From the NCBI RefSeq assembly GCF_009830125.1, contig NZ_WUPT01000002.1:1-64000 (forward strand): a stretch of 64,000 nucleotides of DNA. The letters run 5' to 3'. The stretch's first letter is position 1, and every line of letters begins with the position of its first letter. The position numbers were made by a program, and so were the translations under genes. The notes under the pieces were generated by a model. It ran no database searches. It worked only from the letters and a program-made list of their open reading frames with translations, and was not told the origin of the DNA. Below, piece by piece: positions 56,012 through 63,216 of the stretch. The DNA is from Kangsaoukella pontilimi (GTDB lineage Bacteria > Pseudomonadota > Alphaproteobacteria > Rhodobacterales > Rhodobacteraceae).

Positions 56012-56581
56012 ATGACAACACAGGCAGCGAGCAACCTTTTGGACGCCTTGAGTCCCGACAAGTCCAATGAGCGTGTGACCTTGGGCGACATCGCCGATCG
56101 CGCGGGCCGCGAAGGTTACGCAGCCCTTGTTCTCGTCCCTGCGGCACTGGTCGCCTCGCCGCTTTCGGGAGTACCGGGTCTGTCCGCGCTGATGGGTATC
56201 TCGATTGCGCTGCTCGCCATCCAGATGGCCGCAGGCAGGAGTGGTCTCTGGCTTCCCGGATGGCTACGACGCCGCTCTGTCAACGCGGACAAGCTGGAGA
56301 ACGCGCTGAAAGCGTTGAGGAAACCCGCGCGCTTCGCGGATCGTTACACGGCGCGTCGGCTCAGCGCGCTGACCAGTGACATTGCCGGCAGATTGATTGC
56401 CGTTCTTGCCTGCATCGGCGGCCTCGCCATGCCGTTTCTTGAACTTGTGCCGTTCTCATCGAGCATTATCGGCAGCGTCATTGCCGTTCAGATGCTGGGT
56501 CTTTTCACTCGCGATGGCTTGGTCGTTCTTGCCAGCCTCGTGCCGCCGCTTATTGCCGGGGCAGTGGCGCTGTACATCTAG
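56012..56581 (+). CDS. exoD: ExoD-family exopolysaccharide synthesis protein
   Basis: 189 residues from the ATG at 56012 (MTTQAASNLLDAL); an in-frame ATG at 55964 would add 16 residues and has its own AGGACGG. The ExoD pattern is clear: VTLGDIADRAGREGYAALVL, PGLSALMGISIALLAIQM, and two or three C-terminal helices. ExoD of Sinorhizobium affects exopolysaccharide and alkaline tolerance. A stress-type promoter lies about 70 bases upstream. Confidence 0.85.
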   Translation: MTTQAASNLLDALSPDKSNERVTLGDIADRAGREGYAALVLVPAALVASPLSGVPGLSALMGISIALLAIQMAAGRSGLWLPGWLRRRSVNADKLENALKALRKPARFADRYTARRLSALTSDIAGRLIAVLACIGGLAMPFLELVPFSSSIIGSVIAVQMLGLFTRDGLVVLASLVPPLIAGAVALYI

Positions 56582-56620
56582 CACACTCCGGTCAACGCCC
56601 GTTTTGATGGCGCGTCGAGC

Positions 56621-57865
56621 TCAGACATTTATCTCCCTCAATTCCTCCAGCTCCTGATCGAGGAGGCCCGCGCTCTTGCTGTACGCCATGGCAAGATCCG
56701 CCATGTCGCGCACAGCGGCCTCGAGCGACGGATCTCCGCATTTCGCCAGCTCGGCCAAGGCGCGCCTCAGGTGCTTGGCCACCTCGATCGTACCGGCGCC
56801 GTCACGCGCAATCGACCGAAATGCAGCATCCACAAGATGCTCAGGATCCGCGAAACCCGCGAAGACGCGATCCGAAAGTTCGGCATCCTCATCCGGTTCG
56901 GTGCGGGCATAGTGCCAGAGGAGCGATTTGAGCAAGCACAGCGCCTGGATGGCCGTTCCAGGGTCGTTGATGCCGGGCGACAGAGCGCGCGACGCGCTTT
57001 CGGCCAGCACGGTCAGCCCGAACTCGGCATCCTGATCCTGACTGCGTGTATCGCCGATGGTGAAGGCATCGCTGAGGCTCGACACAAGATCGTCGCTTGG
57101 GGATCCGGTGACCTCGGCAACCGGAGCGCCTTCGAGGACGTGCATTCCGGCGCGCACGTCGATCCGCAGCCGTTCCGATGCGCCGATGCATTCGTGAAGC
57201 TGCCCGATATCGACCAACTGAACGAAGCCCGACGATGGGGCCGGAATCTTCACCGCATCGTCAGGCCAGTCCGTAAGATCGGACAGCGGGCGTGCACCGT
57301 GCCTTGGGTGGCGGGCTATTTCGGTCAGCGTTTCCTCGGCCCGCGCCTGCGCGACGCGCAGGCTTTCATCGACGCTGCCGAGCGTTGTCAGATGGCTGAT
57401 CCATCGCAAGAGCGAGAAAACGACGCCGAGGACAACGAGGATCGTCAGACCCATCACCAGAAGCGCGGCCTCTTCCCGGTAGAAGCCGGCCCGGTAAAGG
57501 ATGATCGAACTCAGGGAATAAACGAAGGCACCGATGAAGGCGGCCAGCACGGATTGCGTCGTTGTGTCTTCCAGAAGAATGCGGTGCACGCGCGGCGTGG
57601 TCGCATTCGCGGCCGCGCGATGGGCCGCCACCATGATGTTTAACGAGAAGGTCGAGACTGCCAGCATCGACGAGGCAAGGATCGTCAGAACCGGCAGGAC
57701 CGACGAGAAGGTCATCTCGATGTCCAGAAGGTCATTAATCCACGCCGCACCGAGCGGACCGAGGAACGCAGCCAGAAGCGACGACAGCGCGTAAAGAACG
57801 ACGCGCAGGCCCATATTGCGGTAGTAGCGCCGGAAAAACAGAATGAGGCGTCTCAGACGGCCCAT
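56621..57865 (-). CDS. DUF2254 membrane protein
   Basis: 414 residues from the ATG at 57865 (MGRLRRLILFFRR); a start at 57955 would add a 30-residue acidic stretch. Four membrane helices in the first 170 residues (LRVVLYALSSLLAAFLGP and following), then a soluble domain with FVQLVDIGQLHECI and the signature ALSPGINDPGTAIQAL. DUF2254 function is unknown. The stress promoter at 58063-58039 (minus strand) would give a leader of about 170 bases to this start, or 80 to the longer one, which is some support for the latter. Confidence 0.82.
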   Translation of the reverse strand: MGRLRRLILFFRRYYRNMGLRVVLYALSSLLAAFLGPLGAAWINDLLDIEMTFSSVLPVLTILASSMLAVSTFSLNIMVAAHRAAANATTPRVHRILLEDTTTQSVLAAFIGAFVYSLSSIILYRAGFYREEAALLVMGLTILVVLGVVFSLLRWISHLTTLGSVDESLRVAQARAEETLTEIARHPRHGARPLSDLTDWPDDAVKIPAPSSGFVQLVDIGQLHECIGASERLRIDVRAGMHVLEGAPVAEVTGSPSDDLVSSLSDAFTIGDTRSQDQDAEFGLTVLAESASRALSPGINDPGTAIQALCLLKSLLWHYARTEPDEDAELSDRVFAGFADPEHLVDAAFRSIARDGAGTIEVAKHLRRALAELAKCGDPSLEAAVRDMADLAMAYSKSAGLLDQELEELREINV

Positions 57866-58038
57866 GGAACATACCCCGCTTGCGTCACTGGTGATGGCCT
57901 CGCGGCATATACCATCGTCTTCGTTTTCCTCGATATCGACGCCGCATGAGAGCACAGGACGTCACCGATCCGAAAGCCCAATCGGGACACGCATTGCGGC
58001 GGCAAGCTCTGTACGGAGCCCTTGTCAGGCATGATCTC

Positions 58039-58063
58039 AACGACAGCGCGGCACAACTGTTCC
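58039..58063 (-). promoter_or_regulatory. EcfG-type stress promoter of the DUF2254 gene
   Basis: Exact on the minus strand: GGAAC (58063-58059), 16 bases, CGTT (58042-58039). Confidence 0.72.
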
Positions 58064-58091
58064 GTGCCACGCTCGCGTGACGGCGCCGAGG

Positions 58092-58116
58092 GGAACCGTG
58101 TGACTGGCGGCACGTT
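58092..58116 (+). promoter_or_regulatory. EcfG-type stress promoter of the TUDOR-like gene
   Basis: Exact: GGAAC (58092-58096), 16 bases, CGTT (58113-58116), 42 bases before the ATG at 58159. It is divergent from the promoter at 58063, with 28 bases between their -35 elements. Confidence 0.78.
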
Positions 58117-58158
58117 GTACGACAGGACATCTGACTTTGTGACTTTGGGGGTGAAGGT

Positions 58159-58371
58159 ATGAGTATTTCGAAAGGAGACCGCGTGTCTTGGTCATGGGGG
58201 TCGGGTGAGGCGACGGGGAGGGTCGTGGAGGTCTTCACATCCGAGGTAACGCGCACGCTCAAAGGCAACGAGGTGACAAGAAAGGCCACGGACGACGAGC
58301 CGGCCTACCTGATCGAACAGGATGATGGCGACGAGGTTCTGAAGTCATTTACGGAGGTCGAAAAGGCCTGA
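58159..58371 (+). CDS. Hypervirulence-associated TUDOR-like (DUF2945/HVA1) protein
   Basis: 70 residues: SKGDRVSWSWGSGEATGRVV and later ATDDEPAYLIEQDDGDEVL, the conserved pattern of the small HVA1/DUF2945 proteins, which have an SH3-like beta barrel. The molecular role is unknown; members are often stress-induced. An exact EcfG-type promoter precedes it. Confidence 0.87.
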   Translation: MSISKGDRVSWSWGSGEATGRVVEVFTSEVTRTLKGNEVTRKATDDEPAYLIEQDDGDEVLKSFTEVEKA

Positions 58372-58400
58372 TCCGGCAAGAGCCGCGCGCAGCCGGTGCG

Positions 58401-59129
58401 TCAGATCAAAGGACGCGTTTCTGCAGAATCCTCTTCCATCATCGCCAGTTGGCGCGCGACGTCCATCTCAAGGAATCGCAGCGTTCCGTCCTGCCACGAC
58501 AGAACCTGCCGGTCGCGCAGTTTCTGTAGCGTCTTGTTCGTGTGGACGAGTGACAGCCCGACTGCATCGGCAAGATCCTGCTGACGATACGGAAAGGCGC
58601 AGGCCTCGTCCGACACAAGCCCGAGGCCGTCGCAACGGTCGAAAAATCGCACAAGCCCCCAACAAATGCGCTGTATCGCATCCATCTGACCAACACTCGC
58701 CAAAGCCTCTCCGAGGAAGTGTTCCTCGACAGACGCAAGCCATGTCAGATCATAAGCGCGTTGCGGTTGCTGACGGTACATCGTCCACAGGTCCGATCGG
58801 TTGAACACGCAGAGTGTCATGGTCGTTGTCGCCTCTGCCGAGTGCTTCATTTCGCCCATAACCCCCGATTGAAGCCCGAGAAAATCACCGGGGAGTATGA
58901 AGTTGACCACGTGCCGGCGACCGTTGGGTAGAACCTTGTAACGCAGGCCCATTCCACGGAGGACGGTGAAAAGCTGCGGGCTTCGCGCACCCTCCATCAG
59001 GATCTGAGCGCCTTTATCCAGCTTGGTCTCGCCCACCTTGAACGTGCCCATGAACTGGATTTCTTCCTCCGTCATCTCGTCGAAGATTTCGGCTTTCCGA
59101 AGGGGGCATGTCTTGCAGTCTACGACCAT
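58401..59129 (-). CDS. Crp/Fnr family transcriptional regulator
   Basis: 242 residues: N-terminal DCKTCPLRK, a cyclic-nucleotide-type barrel (LDKGAQILMEGARSPQLFTV, NGRRHVVNFILPGDFLG), and a C-terminal helix-turn-helix (YRQQDLADAVGLSLVHTNKT). Only two N-terminal cysteines (C5, C8) are close together, not the full Fnr set, so oxygen sensing through an Fe-S cluster is doubtful. It is divergent from the receiver-like gene at 59228. Confidence 0.88.
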   Translation of the reverse strand: MVVDCKTCPLRKAEIFDEMTEEEIQFMGTFKVGETKLDKGAQILMEGARSPQLFTVLRGMGLRYKVLPNGRRHVVNFILPGDFLGLQSGVMGEMKHSAEATTTMTLCVFNRSDLWTMYRQQPQRAYDLTWLASVEEHFLGEALASVGQMDAIQRICWGLVRFFDRCDGLGLVSDEACAFPYRQQDLADAVGLSLVHTNKTLQKLRDRQVLSWQDGTLRFLEMDVARQLAMMEEDSAETRPLI

Positions 59130-59227
59130 GGAAACTGGTACCCGCTATGTCTTGGTTTAATGAAAGCGACTCGCTGCCTCTGGATAAGAATGCTCAAGGC
59201 TAACCTGAGTGAGACGAGTAGCATAGA

Positions 59228-59596
59228 ATGAAAGACACAACCCAAAAGCCCGGAAGGCGGGCCCTCATCGTCACGGCCAAAACGCTGGTCGCGGACGACC
59301 TCAAAGACATCCTTCTGGGCAAGGGTTTCATGGCTGTCGATGCGGTCATGGATCCCATCGACATGCCGGACGCCCGGTACGACGTGGCATTTCTGGATAT
59401 TCCCGTGGCCCGGGTTCTGGGAGATGCGCGACTGCGCGCGATGCAGGACGGCGGGACGAGCATCATCATCCTGAACGGGCTTTCGAAAGACACCATCCAG
59501 CGCAATGCCGGCATTCTGGTCCTTTCCCAGCCATTTCGGACCGACGACGTCCACGAGATCCTCATGCGTGCCGAAGCAGACGGTGGCGACCGATAG
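59228..59596 (+). CDS. Degenerate receiver-domain protein
   Basis: 122 residues with a CheY-like fold (RALIVTAKTLVADDLKDILL, D57 in YDVAFLDIPVARV, ILVLSQPFRTDDVHEIL). The phospho-acceptor Asp position is kept, but the acidic pair after strand 1 is Thr-Ala (16-17) and the conserved Lys of KPF is Gln (Q101), so normal phosphorylation chemistry is unlikely. It may be a phosphorylation-independent partner protein. It is divergent from the Crp/Fnr gene, which may control it. Confidence 0.78.
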   Translation: MKDTTQKPGRRALIVTAKTLVADDLKDILLGKGFMAVDAVMDPIDMPDARYDVAFLDIPVARVLGDARLRAMQDGGTSIIILNGLSKDTIQRNAGILVLSQPFRTDDVHEILMRAEADGGDR

Positions 59597-59603
59597 GAGT
59601 GGC

Positions 59604-60080
59604 TCAGCCATCATCGCCCGTGGGTGTAAACAGCGGGACAGTGGACACCGACATCTTGGCCGAGCCGTTCTGAACATCGCGCGCGTGTGACACGTAGACT
59701 AGCGTCCGGTTCTCTTCGTCGAAGACGCGCGTGATGCGAATGGACTTCCAGATGATGGACCGGCGCTCCGCGAAGACGGCCTCGCCGTTCTGGGATCTGT
59801 CGATATCACCCAGAGTGATCGGGCCGGTCTGACGGCAGGCCACGGACGAGTTCGATGGGTCCTCGAACCAGTTTCCCTTCTGCAGCCGGTCGATCAGCCC
59901 GCGTTCAAAATAGGCAACATGACAGGTCACGCCGGCAACCTTCGGGTCTTCGAAGGCCTCGACAATGATGTCGTTGCCAAGCCAGTCGATATCGATCTTG
60001 CCGACCTGCTCGGCGGCCACAGGGGCGGCCAGCAGAGTTAGGGCGGCAAGGGCAGTGACGACGCGTCTCATGGAATTCAT
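59604..60080 (-). CDS. creA: CreA family periplasmic protein
   Basis: 158 residues with a signal peptide (MRRVVTALAALTLLAAPVAA) and the CreA pattern: IDIDWLGNDIIVEAFEDPKVAGVTCHV (in part), YFERGLIDRLQKGNWFEDPS, VACRQTGPITLG and FAERRSIIWKSIRITRVFD. Two Cys could pair. Function is unknown. It overlaps the end of the App1-type phosphatase gene by four bases; an ATG three codons in is an alternative start. Confidence 0.88.
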   Translation of the reverse strand: MNSMRRVVTALAALTLLAAPVAAEQVGKIDIDWLGNDIIVEAFEDPKVAGVTCHVAYFERGLIDRLQKGNWFEDPSNSSVACRQTGPITLGDIDRSQNGEAVFAERRSIIWKSIRITRVFDEENRTLVYVSHARDVQNGSAKMSVSTVPLFTPTGDDG

Positions 60081-61096
60081 GCTCCTTGGTCTGGTGGGGG
60101 ATCGTCGGCGGACAGATACGCCGTCAACGTTTCATGGAAACCGGCAAAGCTGCGGCCGCAAAGGGTCAGGACGCCACGCTGGCGCAGCGCTTCGATATTG
60201 CGCAGGCTGTCGCGCTCGATGGACGCACCGGGCGTTCTGAGAATGACGGCACGGATACGGTCGCCGTGTCGTTCGGACGCATCGAGATAGACCTTCGCAT
60301 CCTCCTGACCGGTATCCCCGATCAGGATCGCGTCACGGGACGGGTTGGCGCCGAGGATGGTGTCGATCGCGCGCCCCTTGTGATCGCCATGACCGTCGGT
60401 GACGAATTTCGCCTCGTCCAGCCCGAGATCCCGAAGGAACATCGGACCCGGCACAACCGCGTTCCTGTCGAACACCGCTTCAAGGAAACGGAACAGGTTC
60501 CATGGCGAAGAACTGACGTAGAAAACGGGACACTCCTGCTCCCGGTTCAAGCGGTCGAGAAGAACGGCACCGTCGGGAAACACCTGTCGGGTCAGCGGAT
60601 TGCCCGTCAGCGACGTCCAAAGGTTCTTGAGAAGCGAATAAGCACCGGTCTTCATGATCGTGTCGTCGATATCCGAGATCACCATGGGCGGGTCGCCGGG
60701 CGGCGGGGCAAAGACGGGGCACGCGAATTGGCCTTCGATGCCTGGCAAACTGGCGTCGAATAGTAGCCAGCCCTGGGCGCCGTCTCGCGGAATATCGACG
60801 CGGAAATACCCTTCTTCGTCGGCACGTACTGTCTGCCCGGCGCAATGCACCTCGGCACCCGGAACCTCGGATGTCAGGAACATCCCCAGCATCTGCCTCA
60901 GGTTCGCAATCCGGCTCTGACCGAAACGGGTTTCGCTGTCGCGAAGCTTGCTGTGAACGCGGCCCTGCACAAAGAGGACGTCTTCTGATGCGTATCCGAT
61001 GAACGGCTCGATGACGCGCGGCGTCCGCTTCAGGGAAAAGCGCCGGGCCACCAGCGCCTCGAGCCGCAGGACGGTTCGATGGATTGTGCCGGTCAT
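60077..61096 (-). CDS. App1-type phosphatidate phosphatase (DUF2183)
   Basis: 339 residues. The HAD-like motif ISDIDDTIMKTGAYS near 139-153 and YVSSSPWNLFRF near 192-203 followed by HKGRAIDTIL and LIGDTGQEDAKVY match the DUF2183 catalytic domain of App1, a Mg-dependent phosphatidate phosphatase in yeast. An N-terminal beta domain of about 130 residues (FIGYASEDVLFVQGRV) precedes it. A role in lipid phosphate turnover is inferred. It is the first of a two-gene operon with creA. Confidence 0.87.
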   Translation of the reverse strand: MTGTIHRTVLRLEALVARRFSLKRTPRVIEPFIGYASEDVLFVQGRVHSKLRDSETRFGQSRIANLRQMLGMFLTSEVPGAEVHCAGQTVRADEEGYFRVDIPRDGAQGWLLFDASLPGIEGQFACPVFAPPPGDPPMVISDIDDTIMKTGAYSLLKNLWTSLTGNPLTRQVFPDGAVLLDRLNREQECPVFYVSSSPWNLFRFLEAVFDRNAVVPGPMFLRDLGLDEAKFVTDGHGDHKGRAIDTILGANPSRDAILIGDTGQEDAKVYLDASERHGDRIRAVILRTPGASIERDSLRNIEALRQRGVLTLCGRSFAGFHETLTAYLSADDPPPDQGA

Positions 61097-61131
61097 CGCG
61101 CTCTGCCGATCATGGAAAGCCTTTCGAAACG

Positions 61132-61166
61132 AAAAAGCCCCGCGCGCGACTTTTCGCGCGAGGGGC
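61132..61166 (-). terminator. Rho-independent terminator after the small acidic protein
   Basis: Minus-strand stem GCCCCTCGCGCG/CGCGCGCGGGGC (61166-61137, loop AAAAGT region) followed by TTTTT (61136-61132). Confidence 0.85.
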
Positions 61167-61206
61167 GTTGTTGTTCAAAGTTCGCTCTCGGAGAGACTGA
61201 TCAACG

Positions 61207-61455
61207 TCAGTTGCTCGCGGTGCGCTCTTCTTCGGGGCTCTCAACGTCGATGGTCGGCACGGTCACGGTGACCTCTTCGGTGCCGGTCTCGATGTCACCT
61301 GCCTCGACGTCGAATTCCGGGGCGTTGCCGCCCTCGACGGTCACGTCGACTTCGGGAAGGCTGGCTTCCTCGGTCTGTTCGACGTCAAAAAAGAAAATGC
61401 CAAAAGCCACGAGGGCAACAGCGGCGATAATCGCAATGATACTTCCGGTTTTCAT
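61207..61455 (-). CDS. Small acidic single-pass membrane protein
   Basis: 82 residues: a membrane helix at about 5-24 (SIIAIIAAVALVAFGIFFFD) and a strongly acidic, Val/Thr-rich tail (VEQTEEASLPEVDVTVEGG, EEVTVTVPTIDVESPEEER). An AAGGAGAG site precedes the ATG and an exact EcfG-type promoter lies 30 bases upstream, with a terminator after the stop: a monocistronic stress gene of unknown function. Confidence 0.78.
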   Translation of the reverse strand: MKTGSIIAIIAAVALVAFGIFFFDVEQTEEASLPEVDVTVEGGNAPEFDVEAGDIETGTEEVTVTVPTIDVESPEEERTASN

Positions 61456-61484
61456 CTCAGAAACTCTCCTTTCATTGCAGACAT

Positions 61485-61509
61485 AACGTGCTGATACAAA
61501 AGAAGTTCC
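61485..61509 (-). promoter_or_regulatory. EcfG-type stress promoter of the small acidic protein
   Basis: Exact on the minus strand: GGAAC (61509-61505), 16 bases, CGTT (61488-61485). The -35 element abuts the stop of the MscS gene upstream. Confidence 0.78.
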
Positions 61510-61515
61510 TCTTTT

Positions 61516-63174
61516 TTATGCTGCCTCGGCAGGATTCGCCTCGGGGAACATGGCGACATTGTTTTCCCGCCCGATACGCTCGGCGGCAGCAATGATTTTC
61601 TCGCGCGCAAGGCAGGCCATATCCCAGGACGAATTCGGGTCGCTGCAGGGCAGAGCAAACCAGACGTCCTTGCCGAAGACATCCTGTTCGGCGACGCGGA
61701 CCTTCACCGCATCGAGGTCACCCAGCAGGTCCTGGTCGAGTTCCGGAATGATTTCATCGAAGATTTTCCGCAACTGCTCGACGTCGGCCTGATGCGCAAA
61801 CTTGAGCTTGATGATCCGCAGCATCGCGGGTTCTTTCATCGTCCAGTTCTCGAAATCCGTAGAGACGAATTCCTCGACTGGCACGATCAGCCGGGTGCCG
61901 TCCCAGTCACGGAGCTGGACATAGGTAAAGTTGATCCGCTCGACGTGGCAAAGATAGTCCTTGTAGACGATGCGGTCGCCGATCTTGGCGGATCCGTTCA
62001 GCGCGATCTGAAGCGAGGCCATGATGTTGCCCAGCACCCGCCGCGCGGCAAAACCCAGAACCAGCGTCAGCGCACCGGCCGTGCCAAGAAGCGTGAGTCC
62101 GAGGTTTTCGAAAAGCGTGGTCTGCGACAGGAACATGCCGCCGCCGATCAGCACGACCGCAATCAGAAACGCGCGGCGGGCCGCGGCTATGCGGGTTGCG
62201 ACCGTCCGCGCGTGAATGGCTTCGCCTTGCGTGATATCGGTGTCCTCGAAACGCGTCACCCGGTCGAGAACCACCTCAACCGCATTCACGAAAAGCCAAA
62301 GCGCCGACCCCACGACGCCAAGCCAGGCGAGCGGCGTGAAGACTGTGTTTATAAGGCCGGAAAACACGAAGGCGTCGGCACCGACGAAAAACGCGAATCC
62401 GGTGGCGAGGCCAACAGTCACGGGGCCGCGGATCGCCCGCAGGATCTCGCCCGTCATTTGCGCGCCGAACCGGCCGCTGGCCGCATCCAGAGCCTTCCAC
62501 GCGAGACGCCCGATCAGCGCCGCGAGGATAAGAACAAGCGGAAGCCCGATCAGCTCCCACCCCATCAGACCGAAACCCACCTTCTCACGAAGGCTCTCCG
62601 GCAGCATCAGCTCGAACCTGCTGGGACCGTAGCGCTCGGCAAGCGCCGGAATGTCGTCGACGGTTTGTGTGGAAAAAATCCAGACCGGCTCGCCGTCACC
62701 GCTCTTGACCCGGCTCAGCCGGATCGACGCGGAATGCGTCGACAGGTCGAGCATCCAGAGACGCAAGGATTTGCGCGGCTCGCCGGCCATCGGCGCATCA
62801 GCGTTTTCCCGCTCGTTCAAACCGTCGGGTCTGACGGTAATCGTGTTCCAGTCGATGACCGTCTTTCGGTCGAGCACCGTCGAAAGCTGTTCGGCCAGAA
62901 GAGGGCCGAGGATTGCCTGGTTCTCTACGTCGAGACCGGACAGGTCGAGAAGATGCGCCGCGCTCCGCCAGTCGCGTGCGGCTGACAGCCGGACAAAGGT
63001 CTCAAGCGTCGCGTGTGGCGTGGTGCGGTCCAGCTCCTCCGGGACGGGCCCAAGCGCCGCATTCAGTTCGTCGGTACAAAACCACCTCTCACGAAGGCAG
63101 TCGTCCGTCTGGGCGGCGGCGGGCGCGCTGATGGCGAAGATCAGCGCGAGAATGGCGAATAGCCTGCTTAACAT
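61516..63174 (-). CDS. MscS family mechanosensitive channel with periplasmic N-domain
   Basis: 552 residues from the ATG at 63174 (an in-frame TTG two codons earlier is less likely). Signal peptide (LSRLFAILALIFAISAPAAA), a periplasmic domain of about 170 residues with two early Cys, several helices, then the MscS pore and beta domain (LGFAARRVLGNIMASLQIAL, KIGDRIVYKDYLCHVERIN). It should release solutes under osmotic downshock. The exact stress promoter just upstream makes the message nearly leaderless. Confidence 0.88.
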   Translation of the reverse strand: MLSRLFAILALIFAISAPAAAQTDDCLRERWFCTDELNAALGPVPEELDRTTPHATLETFVRLSAARDWRSAAHLLDLSGLDVENQAILGPLLAEQLSTVLDRKTVIDWNTITVRPDGLNERENADAPMAGEPRKSLRLWMLDLSTHSASIRLSRVKSGDGEPVWIFSTQTVDDIPALAERYGPSRFELMLPESLREKVGFGLMGWELIGLPLVLILAALIGRLAWKALDAASGRFGAQMTGEILRAIRGPVTVGLATGFAFFVGADAFVFSGLINTVFTPLAWLGVVGSALWLFVNAVEVVLDRVTRFEDTDITQGEAIHARTVATRIAAARRAFLIAVVLIGGGMFLSQTTLFENLGLTLLGTAGALTLVLGFAARRVLGNIMASLQIALNGSAKIGDRIVYKDYLCHVERINFTYVQLRDWDGTRLIVPVEEFVSTDFENWTMKEPAMLRIIKLKFAHQADVEQLRKIFDEIIPELDQDLLGDLDAVKVRVAEQDVFGKDVWFALPCSDPNSSWDMACLAREKIIAAAERIGRENNVAMFPEANPAEAA

Positions 63175-63182
63175 GTGCAAAA

Positions 63183-63207
63183 AACGCCGATCCGGGCTCC
63201 TGGTTCC
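63183..63207 (-). promoter_or_regulatory. EcfG-type stress promoter of the MscS gene
   Basis: Exact on the minus strand: GGAAC (63207-63203), 16 bases, CGTT (63186-63183). The ATG at 63174 begins eight bases after the -10 element. Confidence 0.75.
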
Positions 63208-63216
63208 CCAGAGGCG

